Of a DNA stretch of 64,000 nucleotides, positions 1 to 7,674 are shown one piece after another (position 1 is the first letter of the stretch; each line of letters opens with the position of its first letter). The notes beneath the pieces are model-generated. The model searched no databases. It worked only from the letters and a program-made list of their open reading frames with translations, and was not told the origin of the DNA. Source of the stretch: Actinomadura luzonensis (GTDB lineage: Bacteria; Actinomycetota; Actinomycetes; Streptosporangiales; Streptosporangiaceae); the NCBI RefSeq assembly GCF_022664455.2, contig NZ_JAKRKC020000001.1, positions 1,741,001 through 1,805,000 on the forward strand, written 5' to 3'. The position numbers were made by a program, and so were the translations under genes.

Positions 1-294
1 CAGCTCATCAGCAAGGGCAAGGTGAGCCACGCCTTCCTCGGCGTGAGCGTCACCGACGCCACCGGCGACGTGCCCGGCGCGCTGATCCGCCAGGTGAGCG
101 CGGGCAGCCCGGCGGACAAGGCCGGCCTCAAGCAGGGCGACCTCATCACCAGGATCGGCGACACCAAGGTCGACGGCGGCGACACGGTCGTCGGGCAGGT
201 CCGCGGGTTCACCGTGGGGCAGCAGGTGCGCATCACGTACCTGCGGGACGGCAAGGAGAACACCGTCACCGCCACCATGCAGCAGCAGAAGTAG
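1..294 (+). CDS. HtrA/DegP-type S1C serine protease, C-terminal PDZ part (5' truncated)
   Basis: The reading frame is open at the left edge, so only the last 97 residues are present. They form one PDZ domain: an FLGVSV carboxylate-binding-loop strand, then SPADKAGLKQGDLI and a VVGQVRGFTVGQQV segment, followed by a short Gln/Lys tail. This layout matches the single C-terminal PDZ of actinobacterial HtrA-like membrane-anchored or secreted quality-control proteases, where PDZ binds exposed C-termini. The catalytic trypsin-like domain lies outside the window, so its triad cannot be checked. It is convergent with the methyltransferase gene; a GC-rich hairpin sits between them. Confidence 0.85.
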   Translation, partial: QLISKGKVSHAFLGVSVTDATGDVPGALIRQVSAGSPADKAGLKQGDLITRIGDTKVDGGDTVVGQVRGFTVGQQVRITYLRDGKENTVTATMQQQK

Positions 295-319
295 CCGGGC
301 CGCCCGGCGGGCGGCCCGG
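295..319. terminator. GC hairpin between convergent genes
   Basis: A 10-bp perfect stem, CCGGGCCGCC at 295-304 and GGCGGCCCGG at 310-319, has a 5-nt loop. It starts directly after the protease stop and ends just before the methyltransferase stop on the other strand. There is no U-tract, which is usual in high-GC actinobacteria. It could end transcription in both directions. Confidence 0.6.
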
Positions 320-324
320 CCGGC

Positions 325-1212
325 TCACACCCGGTCGGCGGCGATGAGCAGGTACTGGAAGCTGCCGTTCTTGTACGCCTCCAGGAACGCCTCCTCGATG
401 CCGGTCGCCAGGTGGCTCTTGGCCCGCAGCTCCCAGTAGGGGATGGTGGCCGCCGTCATGTCGATGACGCTGCACGGCACCAGCCGGTTGGCCACCAGCT
501 CCCTGAAGTAGGTGCTGCGGGAGTGGATGTCGCAGATGTAGTGGGCGTTGATCTGGCTGATGGCCCGGGAGGGCAGGCCGTAGGCGTCGTTGTAGCAGCC
601 GGTGATGCAGACGTAGCGCCCGCCGCGCCTGAGCAGGCGGGAGTGCTCGGCGAACAGCAGCGAGAGCTCGACGTACATGGTGCTCTCGTTGTTCCAGATC
701 GCCTGGAACGCGCCGGTCTCGAAGCGGGTGTCGAGCATGTTGCGGAAGTGGAAGCGCACCTGGTCGGCCACGCCGCGCAGCCTCGCCTGCTCGTTGGCGA
801 AGGCGACCTGCGACTCGGAGATCGACACCCCGTCCACCTGGCAGCCGTGCCGCAGGTTGGCCAGGAAGCTGGAGCCGCCCCGGCCGGAGCCGGCGTCCAT
901 GACGCGGTCGCCGGGCTCCAGCTTGCCGAGGTGGCCGACCAGCGTCTCGGCCTGCTGGGTCTCCAGCCGGTGCAGCTCGCCGACGACGCGCTGCTCGCGG
1001 CTCTCCTCCGGCCCCTCCAGCACCGACCAGTCGACGTGGCCGATGCCGTAGTGGTGGTGGTAGAGGCCGTCCACCTCGCCCAGCCTGAGGTTGACGGGAT
1101 TGCGCTCGGCGTTCCAGTAGTCGGCGACGGAGCGCTGGTACTGGCTGCCGAGCACGGAGTTGTGGGCGTTCGTGGTGGTCACGCGGGCGGGGTCCTTTCT
1201 GCTGACGGTCAT
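325..1212 (-). CDS. Geranyl diphosphate 2-C-methyltransferase (2-methylisoborneol pathway)
   Basis: The 295-residue protein is a SAM-dependent class I methyltransferase. The glycine-rich SAM loop DAGSGRGGSS is at residues 106-115, and the rest follows the GPP methyltransferase pattern (YHHHYGIGHVDW near 51-62, WNNESTMYV further on). The family adds a methyl group to C2 of geranyl diphosphate, giving the C11 precursor that the neighbouring cyclase converts to 2-methylisoborneol. The ATG overlaps the cyclase stop in an ATGA, so translation is probably coupled. A much longer open frame continues upstream through the cyclase and encapsulin genes but is antisense-like, low-complexity Arg/Pro-rich sequence, so this internal ATG is the start. 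Confidence 0.93.
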   Translation of the reverse strand: MTVSRKDPARVTTTNAHNSVLGSQYQRSVADYWNAERNPVNLRLGEVDGLYHHHYGIGHVDWSVLEGPEESREQRVVGELHRLETQQAETLVGHLGKLEPGDRVMDAGSGRGGSSFLANLRHGCQVDGVSISESQVAFANEQARLRGVADQVRFHFRNMLDTRFETGAFQAIWNNESTMYVELSLLFAEHSRLLRRGGRYVCITGCYNDAYGLPSRAISQINAHYICDIHSRSTYFRELVANRLVPCSVIDMTAATIPYWELRAKSHLATGIEEAFLEAYKNGSFQYLLIAADRV

Positions 1213-2345
1213 GACTGGTAGCGGGCGCTGCTGCCGTGCCATTCGAGGCAGCCGGCCATCCACGCCTGCGCGCCGCGCAGGAAGCGCTTCAGCTCCGGCG
1301 ACGGCACGGCGGCCAGCGCCTGCCGGCTCGCCTCGAAACCTCGGACGAAGTCGTTGTGCAGGTGGACGGCGCGCTCGGTCGCCTCCTCGACCGAGCAGCC
1401 CTCCTCGTTGGCGATGAGCAGGATCACGTTGCTGTCGGGCAGCTCGTCGGCCGCCTCCTTGGCCACCGAGTGCAGGTCGTTGACCAGGACGCTGGCGGTG
1501 CCGGCCTGCATCAGCGCGGTGTGGAAGCGGCGGTCGCAGAACAGGTCGGCGGGCAGGTGGTAGCCGCCGACGATGTCGATGAGGGTCATCGAGGTGTAGA
1601 AGCTGTCGTGCTGGCGGGCCGCGAGGTAGCGCCACACCGGCGGCGGGGCCTCCAGGTAGCGCCAGGCGGCGTAGGCGCACCAGCTCACGTACATCTGGAA
1701 CGTGATGCCGCAGATGCGCATGACCTGGGCCGGGGTGGCGTGCCTGCGCAGGTGGGCGGTGGCCGAGCGGAGCGAGACCAGCACGGGGTCGGCCTGGATG
1801 TGCTCCTCCAGCTCGCGGGTGTAGTCGCCGGCGGGCGGCGGCGGGTCCATGGCGGACATCACCAGCGCCAGGCGGGGCGGCAGCTCGGTCGGGGTGGCGC
1901 CGAGGTCGGTCTCGTCGGCGTAGTAGTCGTCGGCGGCCCACCAGGCGGTGTTGAGCTGGGCGGCGATCAGCAGCAGGTCGGGGTCGTCGGCGTCGGGGTG
2001 GGCCAGCATGATCAGCCGGCCGAACCCGGTGCGGGCGAACTCCTCCAGCCGCCCCTCGTGCAGGCCCAGCCGCTCGGCCCAGGCCAGCAGCCGCCGGTCG
2101 ACCTCCGCGCCGAGCCGGTCGTCGACGCGGACGGTCTCGGGGCACAGCAGCGGCGGGTAGGAGCCGTCGCCCCACGGCCGCTCGACGTAGGGCAGCGGGG
2201 CCAGGCTGAGGTGCCGGGGCGGCGCCGCGAGGTTGGGCTCGTGGCCGTCGCCCTCCTCCCCGGCGGGTGCGGGGACGGGCGGGCAGAGGCTGAGCGCGGA
2301 CGTGCCGAGGCCGGTGGGCAGCACCGGGACGCGGGGGGAAGGCAT
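1209..2345 (-). CDS. 2-methylisoborneol synthase (class I terpene cyclase)
   Basis: The 378-residue protein is a class I terpene synthase. The first metal-binding motif is DDYYADE at 139-145 (a DDxxxxE-type variant) and the NSE triad is NDLHSVAKE at 289-297. These motifs, and a methyltransferase partner immediately downstream, fit cyclisation of 2-methyl-GPP to 2-methylisoborneol, the earthy odorant of soil actinomycetes. The first ~55 residues are Pro/Ala/Gly-rich, probably disordered, and contain PTGLGTSA. In characterised systems this N-terminal extension directs loading into a family 2B encapsulin, and such a shell gene lies 27 bp upstream. Second gene of the three-gene operon. Confidence 0.93.
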   Translation of the reverse strand: MPSPRVPVLPTGLGTSALSLCPPVPAPAGEEGDGHEPNLAAPPRHLSLAPLPYVERPWGDGSYPPLLCPETVRVDDRLGAEVDRRLLAWAERLGLHEGRLEEFARTGFGRLIMLAHPDADDPDLLLIAAQLNTAWWAADDYYADETDLGATPTELPPRLALVMSAMDPPPPAGDYTRELEEHIQADPVLVSLRSATAHLRRHATPAQVMRICGITFQMYVSWCAYAAWRYLEAPPPVWRYLAARQHDSFYTSMTLIDIVGGYHLPADLFCDRRFHTALMQAGTASVLVNDLHSVAKEAADELPDSNVILLIANEEGCSVEEATERAVHLHNDFVRGFEASRQALAAVPSPELKRFLRGAQAWMAGCLEWHGSSARYQS

Positions 2346-2372
2346 GACGCTCCTCGTGGGAAGGGGGCCGGA

Positions 2373-3767
2373 TCAGGAGCGCGGGGCCGCGACGTCGGCG
2401 TTCTCCAGGATGCCGATCGCGTCGGGCACCAGGATCGCCGCCGAGTAGTAGGCGGTGACCAGGTAGGACATCACGGCCTGGTCGTTGATGCCCATGAAGC
2501 GCACGCTGAGCCCCGGCTCGCGCTCCTCCGGCAGCCCGGTCTGATGGAGGCCGACCACGCCCTGGTCGTCCTCGCCCACGCGCATCGCGATGATCGAGGT
2601 GGTCTGCTGCTCGCTGACCGGGATCTTGCCGCAGGGGAAGATCGGGATGCCGCGCCAGGCCGGGATCTCGTGGCCGTTCACCTCGGCGCTGCCCGGCACC
2701 AGCCCGCGCTTGTTGCACTCGCGGAAGAACGCGGCGATCGCCCTCGGGTGGGCCAGCAGCAGGCGGGTCTTGCGGCGCATGCTGATGAGGTCGTCGAGGT
2801 CGTCGGGGGTGGGCGGGCCCGACCAGGTGGACAGGCGCTGGTCGTAGTCGGCGTTGTGGAGCAGCCCGAACTCGCGGTTGTTGAGCAGCTCGTGCTCCTG
2901 GCGCTCGCGGATCTCGTGCACGGTGAGGCGGAGCTGCTCGTCGAGCTGGCTCATCGGGTGGTTGTAGAGGTCGGCCACCCGGGTGTGCACGCGGAGGACG
3001 GTCTGGGAGACGCTCAGCTCGTACTCGCGGGGCCGCAGGTCGTAGTCGACGAACGTGCCGCCGATGGTGGGCTCGCCCACGTGGCCGGCGGCGATCTCGA
3101 CCGCGGCCTCGCCGCGCTTGTTGACGGGCCTGCGGGCGTCGGCGAGGTAGCGGTCGAGGTGGGCCTGGAGACCGGGGGCGCGGGCGAGGATGCGCTGGAA
3201 GGCGGCCCACGGCGAGACGAGGACGGTGCCGGCGGTGGCCGCCCGCACCGTGCACGACCAGCGGGGGTCGTCCTGGCCGAGCGCCTCGTCGCCGAACTGG
3301 TCGCCGTCGGTGATGACGCCGAGGGCCTCGGTGGCGCCGTACCGGCCGGCGGCCTGCTTCTCCAGGCGGCCGTGGGCGACGACGTACGTCTCGGTGACCG
3401 GCGCGCCGGCCTCCACGATCACCTCGCCGGGGGCGACGTCGCGGGGCGTGAACGTCGCGGCGATGGCGGAGAGCACGTCGAGGTCGTCGTAGCCGCGCAG
3501 CGCCCGCAGCTCGGCCAGCGTCTCCGGGATGACGCGGACGTCGTCGGGCCCCTGCTGCACCACGCTCACCCGGCCGCGCCCGACCCGGTGCGTCAGGCGC
3601 CGGTTGACCCGGTAGGTGCCGCCGCGCACGTCCACCCAGGGCAGCATGCGCAGCAGCCACCGGGAGGTGATGGCCTGCATCTGGGGGCGGGTCTTGGTGG
3701 TGGTGGCCAGGGTGCGGGCGGCCCTGGTGTCCAGGCTCAGCCGCTGTTCGGTGGGGTCCGTGGGCAT
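2373..3767 (-). CDS. Family 2B encapsulin shell protein with cyclic-nucleotide-binding domain
   Basis: The 464-residue protein is often annotated only as a Crp/cyclic-nucleotide-binding protein. It has an N-terminal arm, a cNMP-binding fold at about residues 95-195 (cassette region [13 protein letters not shown] at 158-170, including an Arg), and a C-terminal part typical of HK97-fold family 2B encapsulins ([12 protein letters not shown], then [11 protein letters not shown]). There is no DNA-binding helix-turn-helix, which argues against a Crp regulator. Such proteins assemble into an icosahedral compartment that encloses terpene cyclases, matching the next gene. I chose the ATG at 3767 because GAGGGAAG precedes it closely; a GTG at 3797 would add ten residues. 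The arginine suggests that a ligand phosphate could be bound, but binding is not shown. Confidence 0.9.
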   Translation of the reverse strand: MPTDPTEQRLSLDTRAARTLATTTKTRPQMQAITSRWLLRMLPWVDVRGGTYRVNRRLTHRVGRGRVSVVQQGPDDVRVIPETLAELRALRGYDDLDVLSAIAATFTPRDVAPGEVIVEAGAPVTETYVVAHGRLEKQAAGRYGATEALGVITDGDQFGDEALGQDDPRWSCTVRAATAGTVLVSPWAAFQRILARAPGLQAHLDRYLADARRPVNKRGEAAVEIAAGHVGEPTIGGTFVDYDLRPREYELSVSQTVLRVHTRVADLYNHPMSQLDEQLRLTVHEIRERQEHELLNNREFGLLHNADYDQRLSTWSGPPTPDDLDDLISMRRKTRLLLAHPRAIAAFFRECNKRGLVPGSAEVNGHEIPAWRGIPIFPCGKIPVSEQQTTSIIAMRVGEDDQGVVGLHQTGLPEEREPGLSVRFMGINDQAVMSYLVTAYYSAAILVPDAIGILENADVAAPRS

Positions 3768-3802
3768 CTTCCCTCGCAATCGCCGGCTCCTCGTCACCGA
3801 AC

Positions 3803-3818
3803 GTATTCATATGAACAC
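3803..3818. promoter_or_regulatory. Palindrome upstream of the encapsulin/2-MIB operon
   Basis: TTCATATGAA at 3806-3815 is a perfect 10-bp palindrome. It extends to 16 bp (3803-3818) with one mismatched pair. It lies 36-51 nt upstream of the encapsulin ATG, where a promoter or operator is expected, and is AT-rich in otherwise GC-rich DNA. The binding protein is unknown. Confidence 0.4.
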
Positions 3819-3901
3819 AATCGGTAGAGTCTCCAGAGGGATAGGGGATGCTTACCCCCGGCCCGGGGGCGGCGATGCCCGTCCCGCCGCCCCTTCGCCC
3901 G

Positions 3902-4213
3902 CTAGACGATCGCCGTGGCGGGGCCCACGAGCATCTCGACGCCCGCCCCGGCGAAGTTCGCCAGGTCGGCGGCCGTCGCCTTGCCGTGCTCGCCGGCCAT
4001 CGCCGCGCCGAACGCGGCCTCGTCGTCCCAGGTCAGCACGGCGACCAGATAGTACGGCGGCCGCCCCGCCGGCCCCGCCGCGGGCCGCGTCACCGTGTAG
4101 GAGCGCAGCCCCGGCAGCCGCGCGGCCAGCGGGGCGTGCGTGCCGTCGTAGTGCTTGTCGAACGCCTCGGTGCTCTCGGGGTGGTTGTAGAGCACGATGA
4201 GCTGGAATGCCAC
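3902..4213 (-). CDS. EthD family protein
   Basis: The 103-residue protein starts with a beta strand and NHPESTEAFDKHYDGTHAPLAARLPGL, the typical opening of the EthD dimeric alpha/beta-barrel family. YYLVAVLTWDDEAAFGAAM and a central FAGAGVEMLVG strand follow. Small EthD proteins are found with ether or aromatic degradation genes and as polyketide-associated cyclase-like proteins; the substrate here is not evident. It is transcribed away from the 2-MIB operon start region, 62 bp downstream of the next minus-strand gene, and may be the last gene of the Hsp20-led group. Confidence 0.75.
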   Translation of the reverse strand: MAFQLIVLYNHPESTEAFDKHYDGTHAPLAARLPGLRSYTVTRPAAGPAGRPPYYLVAVLTWDDEAAFGAAMAGEHGKATAADLANFAGAGVEMLVGPATAIV

Positions 4214-4275
4214 TGTCTGCCTCCCGGATCGTGGGTGCTTCGATCAAACCCCGGTCCGGGCCCCGGCACCAGTGC

Positions 4276-4545
4276 TCAGGCGCCCAGGTCGCGGACGACG
4301 TTGTCCAGCCGGTGCGCCAGGTCGTCGAGGACCTGGTCGGTCAGCTCCTGGCTCGGGAGCTGGGCCAGCACCTCGTCGCGGCGGGCGACGACCAGCCCGC
4401 GGTGCGCGTCGTCCACCTCCGCGTCGGGCAGCACCACGCACTCGCCGCGGACGAAGACCAGCGTCGCATCGTCGCGGTCGGACTCCAGCAGCCTCCGCAC
4501 GCACTCGCGGTCGATGAGCCGGGTGTCGATGGGCTCGTTCGTCAT
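4276..4545 (-). CDS. Hypothetical protein, 89 residues
   Basis: I do not recognise this small acidic protein. It has no membrane segment or signal peptide. The second half (VVARRDEVLAQLPSQELTDQVLDDLAHRLDNVV) is likely helical. The start is well supported by AGGAGGAGG a few bases before the ATG. It lies 47 bp downstream of a small membrane-protein gene in the same direction, in what looks like a stress operon led by Hsp20. Confidence 0.6.
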   Translation of the reverse strand: MTNEPIDTRLIDRECVRRLLESDRDDATLVFVRGECVVLPDAEVDDAHRGLVVARRDEVLAQLPSQELTDQVLDDLAHRLDNVVRDLGA

Positions 4546-4592
4546 GTCGTGCCTCCTCCTCGTCGAGGCAGGGCGCTCCGCCCCGCCGCGGG

Positions 4593-4961
4593 TCACCCGA
4601 AGGTGGGCGGCCCGCCGTCCGATCGCGCCCGGCGCACGCCGAACGCCACCAGGTACACCGCCGCCGCCAGCGCCACCACGGCCGGCCCGATCGCCAGCGC
4701 CGGGTGGCCGGCCAGCAGCGCCCACACGGCCAGGACCACCCCGGCCAGCAGGACCAGGCCCGCGGCGAGCAGGCGGTAGCTCAGGGAGTTCCTGGGCGGC
4801 GGCTCCTTCGCCCAGTCGCCCCGCCCCGCGCCGTGGACGCCGGGCACGCCGGTGTCGCTCACCGGCCCGGGCTCCTGCCGCGCGCCCGATCCGCCGGGCG
4901 GGGGCTCACGCAGCACGGGGGCGAAGAACTCGTCGTCCGGGTTCTCGTCACGTCCGGTCAT
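4593..4961 (-). CDS. Hypothetical membrane protein, 122 residues
   Basis: The first ~55 residues are hydrophilic, Pro/Gly/Glu-rich and probably disordered. Two hydrophobic segments follow, near residues 63-84 and 88-108, and the end is Arg-rich (VRRARSDGG), which suggests a helical hairpin with cytoplasmic tails. No family is recognised. Its start overlaps the end of the upstream gene by 14 nt, so the two are probably translated together. Confidence 0.6.
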   Translation of the reverse strand: MTGRDENPDDEFFAPVLREPPPGGSGARQEPGPVSDTGVPGVHGAGRGDWAKEPPPRNSLSYRLLAAGLVLLAGVVLAVWALLAGHPALAIGPAVVALAAAVYLVAFGVRRARSDGGPPTFG

Positions 4962-5562
4962 GGGGGTTCACCTCTTCTTCCTCCAGGGCGCGCAGGAAGG
5001 GTGTGACGACCTCGTTCAGCTCCGCCACCAGCGCCTCCAGCGACGCCTGGGCGTCGTCCAGGTTCGGCAGGCCCGCGGCGCGGGCGTGCGTGGGGGTGGG
5101 CAGCCGGCCCGGCGACAGCGGGGCCCGCAGCTCCAGCGTGGTCAGGGCGGTGGGCCGCTCGTACGGGGGCGCGGCGTACCCGGGCGCGCCGGCGTCCCGG
5201 CCGTCGCCGACTTCCCGGTCGTCGCCGGCGGGGCTGCGCTGCCAGGTGCGCCAGCCGGCGGGGAGCGGCACCGGCGGGGGGACGGCCAGCTCGACCACGG
5301 CCAGCGGGCCGCGCGTCTCCTCCGGCCGGTGGCAGGTCGCGTCGAGCACGCGCGGGTGGCAGCGCACGTAGGGCACGTCGGTGATCGGGCGCGTGGCGAC
5401 CTCCCACGCGCCCAGCGCGAACCGCAGCGGGTCGAGCGTGACGGCGGCGTCCGTCTCCCGTTCCGCCGCGAACAGGTGCCGCCACCTGCGCAACTGCTCT
5501 CCGTAGCGGGCCTGCGCGCCCTCGCGGGCCGCGTCGATCCAGAACGCCTGGCTCCCGGCCAT
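4948..5562 (-). CDS. Hypothetical protein, 204 residues
   Basis: No recognisable family. It is soluble, with a Trp/Arg-rich helical start (FWIDAAREGAQARYGEQLRRWRHLF), a middle containing Pro-rich loops, and a C-terminal helix (DDAQASLEALVAELNEVVTPFLRALEEEE) with a coiled-coil look. It sits 18 bp downstream of the Hsp20 gene and overlaps the next gene by 14 nt, so it is likely co-expressed with the chaperone under stress. Function cannot be assigned. Confidence 0.6.
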   Translation of the reverse strand: MAGSQAFWIDAAREGAQARYGEQLRRWRHLFAAERETDAAVTLDPLRFALGAWEVATRPITDVPYVRCHPRVLDATCHRPEETRGPLAVVELAVPPPVPLPAGWRTWQRSPAGDDREVGDGRDAGAPGYAAPPYERPTALTTLELRAPLSPGRLPTPTHARAAGLPNLDDAQASLEALVAELNEVVTPFLRALEEEEVNPHDRT

Positions 5563-5580
5563 GGCCCCGCCCCCGCCCGG

Positions 5581-6039
5581 TCAGCCCCGTATCGAGATGC
5601 GGCGCGAGCGGCCCTGCTCGGTCTTGGGGACGCGCACGGTCAGCACGCCGTCGCTGAGCTCGCAGCCGACCCGGTCCGTGTCGGCGTCCGCGGGCAGGAT
5701 GGTGCGGTAGGCGAACTTGCCGGTGCGCCGCTTGAGCCGGTTGCCCTTGTCGTCCTCGCTGATCTCGCCCGAGATGCACAGCTCGTTGCCGTCGATCTCG
5801 ACGTTGACCTCGTCCCTGCGGAGGCCCGGCAGCTCCGCGCGCACCAGGTACGCCTCCGCCGCCTCCTCGGTCTCGGCGACCGGACGCCAGACGGCGGCGT
5901 CGGCCTCGCCCTGCTCGAACAGCCGGCCCATCTGGTCCCAGAGCTGCTGGAACTCGGTGAAGGGGTCCCACGAGCGGGACGGGAGCGTCGTGTTGCCCCA
6001 TTGCATGGGCGCTCTGTGGCGCTTGGTGGGGAGTGCCAT
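5581..6039 (-). CDS. Hsp20/alpha-crystallin family small heat-shock protein
   Basis: The 152-residue protein has a variable N-terminal arm with WDPFTEFQQLWDQM, followed by the alpha-crystallin beta-sandwich: AYLVRAELPGLRRDEVNVEI, GNELCISGE, FAYRTILP and GVLTVRVPK. The end carries RRISIRG, an IxI-type motif that docks between dimers. Small heat-shock proteins hold unfolded proteins in an ATP-independent way. The ATG at 6039 has a strong GGAGGTGA ribosome-binding site; a GTG at 6048 would overlap that site and is rejected. A SigB-like promoter lies upstream. It leads a probable operon of small hypothetical genes. Confidence 0.92.
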   Translation of the reverse strand: MALPTKRHRAPMQWGNTTLPSRSWDPFTEFQQLWDQMGRLFEQGEADAAVWRPVAETEEAAEAYLVRAELPGLRRDEVNVEIDGNELCISGEISEDDKGNRLKRRTGKFAYRTILPADADTDRVGCELSDGVLTVRVPKTEQGRSRRISIRG

Positions 6040-6099
6040 CGCTTTCACCTCCGTAACGACAGGAACAGATCGTCCCTGCTCATGTGGCTCATCGCGTCC

Positions 6100-6123
6100 C
6101 TACCCCCGCGTTAACCAGCAAAC
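6100..6123 (-). promoter_or_regulatory. SigB/SigF-like promoter of the hsp20 gene
   Basis: On the minus strand GTTT (6120-6123) is followed after 14 nt by GGGTAG (6100-6105). This fits the actinobacterial general-stress sigma pattern GNNT-N14-16-GGGTAC/T. It lies about 60 nt before the hsp20 ATG. A match of this length can occur by chance, so it is a candidate. Confidence 0.45.
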
Positions 6124-6281
6124 TCGGCGAAGCGCCGTTTCCTGACACTCCGGTGAACTGCGCTTCAACCTCCGCGTGATCAAAGCCGGTCGATCGGCCT
6201 CGCAGAACCCACGCGCGCCGTCCTCTCCCCTTCCACCTGCCTCGATTACTGTGAGTGACCGAGTAGGGAGGGGATCCGACC

Positions 6282-7616
6282 ATGGCACAGGAACCGAGGA
6301 TCGACGTCGAGATCAACGCCAGGACCGTCGAGAGCAGCCTGGCCCCGGACCAGATCGAACGCATCGCGAGCGCGCTCGGCGATCCGGGCGTCTGGTTCGC
6401 CGCCCCGCCGGTGCGCGAGGGGGAGGCGAGGCGGCCCGACGCCGTGTGGGAGCTGGTCGCGGACCAGCCGCACCGGGGGCACGTGGCGACCGGCCGCGCC
6501 CATGTCCACCTGGCCGAGGGGCGCACGGCGCCGGTCCGGCCGCTGATCTTCGCCGACGGCTTCAACTACGGGCCCAGCGACCTGGCCTCCATGTGGCGGC
6601 ACTTCGACGCCCCGTACGAGCCGGGCGTCCCCGGCCTGCTGGACCAGGTGCTGGCGATGGGCATCGACGTCGTGCTGCTGGGCTTCGACCAGCGGCAGAC
6701 GTACGTGCAGGCGAACGCGGGCGTGGCGATCACCTGCCTGCGGCGGACGCTGCAGGAGCGCCAGGGCGACACGCCGCTCGTCGTCGGCGGCGTCGGCACG
6801 GGCGGCATGATCACCCGGTACGCGCTGGCCCGTATGGAGAGCGAGGGCGTGGACCACCAGACCGACAAGTACTTCTCCTACGACACCCCGCACCTCGGGG
6901 CGTGGATCCCGCTGGTGCTGCAGCAGCTCGCGTACCTGCACGAGACGATCCAGCCGCGCCTCGACGGGGCCGGGCAGGCCGAGCTGATCCGCAGCCCGGC
7001 GGCGCAGCAGCTGCTGTGGGGGTGGGTGCCGGGCACCGGCTACTCGGGCCCGGTGACCTCCTCCAGCCCGCTGCGCAAGGAGCTGCTGGAGGACCTGCGC
7101 CGGGTCGGCCGGTTCCCGATGCGGCCGTACAAGCTGGGCCTGGCCAACGGCGGCGGCGACGGCCGCGGGCCGGACCTGCCGCCCGGCACTCCGGTGCTGG
7201 ACCTGGGCGAGGGCCCGCTGCGGCTGGCGGCCAGGATCCAGCCGGACGGGGGCGAGCTCCGCAACGTCGGCGCGATCGGCTTCGGCGAGCCGGTGTGGAC
7301 GAGCGCGACCTCGCACGTGGCGGCCTTCGACGGCGCGCCCGGCGGCACGCTGGACGCCTTCGGCCGGGTGGCGGACGCGATGGGGCTGCCCATCCAGGAC
7401 CGCTTCCGCGGCACCTGCTTCGTCCCGTCGGTGAGCGCGATCGCGCTGGCCAGGGAGCCGCTGGCGTGGCAGTCCGAGCTGTACGCCGACCTGCGGGAGC
7501 TGCCGAAGGACGAGACGTTCCTCGACGCGTTCTGCTGCGACACCGGCAACGGCCCGCACGGGGCGGTGTCGGCCACGCTGGCGGAGTGGTTCGTGGGCCA
7601 GCTCGCGGGCTGGTAG
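6282..7616 (+). CDS. Alpha/beta-hydrolase-like protein lacking the serine nucleophile
   Basis: The 444-residue protein resembles lipase/PGAP1-like alpha/beta hydrolases. PLIFADGFNYG forms the oxyanion-side strand, the nucleophile-elbow region is GGVGTGGMITRY (169-180), and FSYDTPHLGAW is at about 198-208. In active relatives the elbow reads GxSxGG; here the serine position is Gly172, followed by Thr173. The codons are GTC GGC ACG, so this is not a reading error in the translation. It may be a non-catalytic member or use another residue. No signal peptide is visible. The ATG is preceded by GGGAGGGG. It ends at a strong bidirectional hairpin. Confidence 0.65.
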   Translation: MAQEPRIDVEINARTVESSLAPDQIERIASALGDPGVWFAAPPVREGEARRPDAVWELVADQPHRGHVATGRAHVHLAEGRTAPVRPLIFADGFNYGPSDLASMWRHFDAPYEPGVPGLLDQVLAMGIDVVLLGFDQRQTYVQANAGVAITCLRRTLQERQGDTPLVVGGVGTGGMITRYALARMESEGVDHQTDKYFSYDTPHLGAWIPLVLQQLAYLHETIQPRLDGAGQAELIRSPAAQQLLWGWVPGTGYSGPVTSSSPLRKELLEDLRRVGRFPMRPYKLGLANGGGDGRGPDLPPGTPVLDLGEGPLRLAARIQPDGGELRNVGAIGFGEPVWTSATSHVAAFDGAPGGTLDAFGRVADAMGLPIQDRFRGTCFVPSVSAIALAREPLAWQSELYADLRELPKDETFLDAFCCDTGNGPHGAVSATLAEWFVGQLAGW

Positions 7617-7637
7617 GCGCACCAGGGCCCCACCGGC

Positions 7638-7665
7638 GGGGCGCCGGACCGCGGTCCGGCGCCCC
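7638..7665. terminator. Bidirectional terminator hairpin
   Basis: A 13-bp perfect stem (7638-7650 with 7653-7665; arm GGGGCGCCGGACC-like) sits between two convergent stop codons at 7616 and 7675. The centre can open to a 4-nt CGCG loop. No T-run follows, but the stability and the position between convergent genes support termination in both directions. Confidence 0.75.
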
Positions 7666-7674
7666 CGCGCGGGC

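Noticed and set aside
2373..3767. Crp/Fnr-type transcription factor
   Set aside because: The cNMP domain is present but there is no helix-turn-helix, and the remaining ~350 residues fit a family 2B encapsulin.
325..3810. Minus-strand open frame of 1161 codons through methyltransferase, cyclase and encapsulin
   Set aside because: Only the last 295 codons look like protein. The rest is Arg/Pro/Gly-rich and lies out of frame with the better-supported cyclase and encapsulin genes; long spurious frames are normal at this GC content.
1236..3827. Plus-strand 863-codon frame antisense to the 2-MIB operon
   Set aside because: Composition is Val/Gly/Ala/His-rich without motifs, as expected for the antisense of high-GC codons; no ribosome-binding site or homology is apparent.
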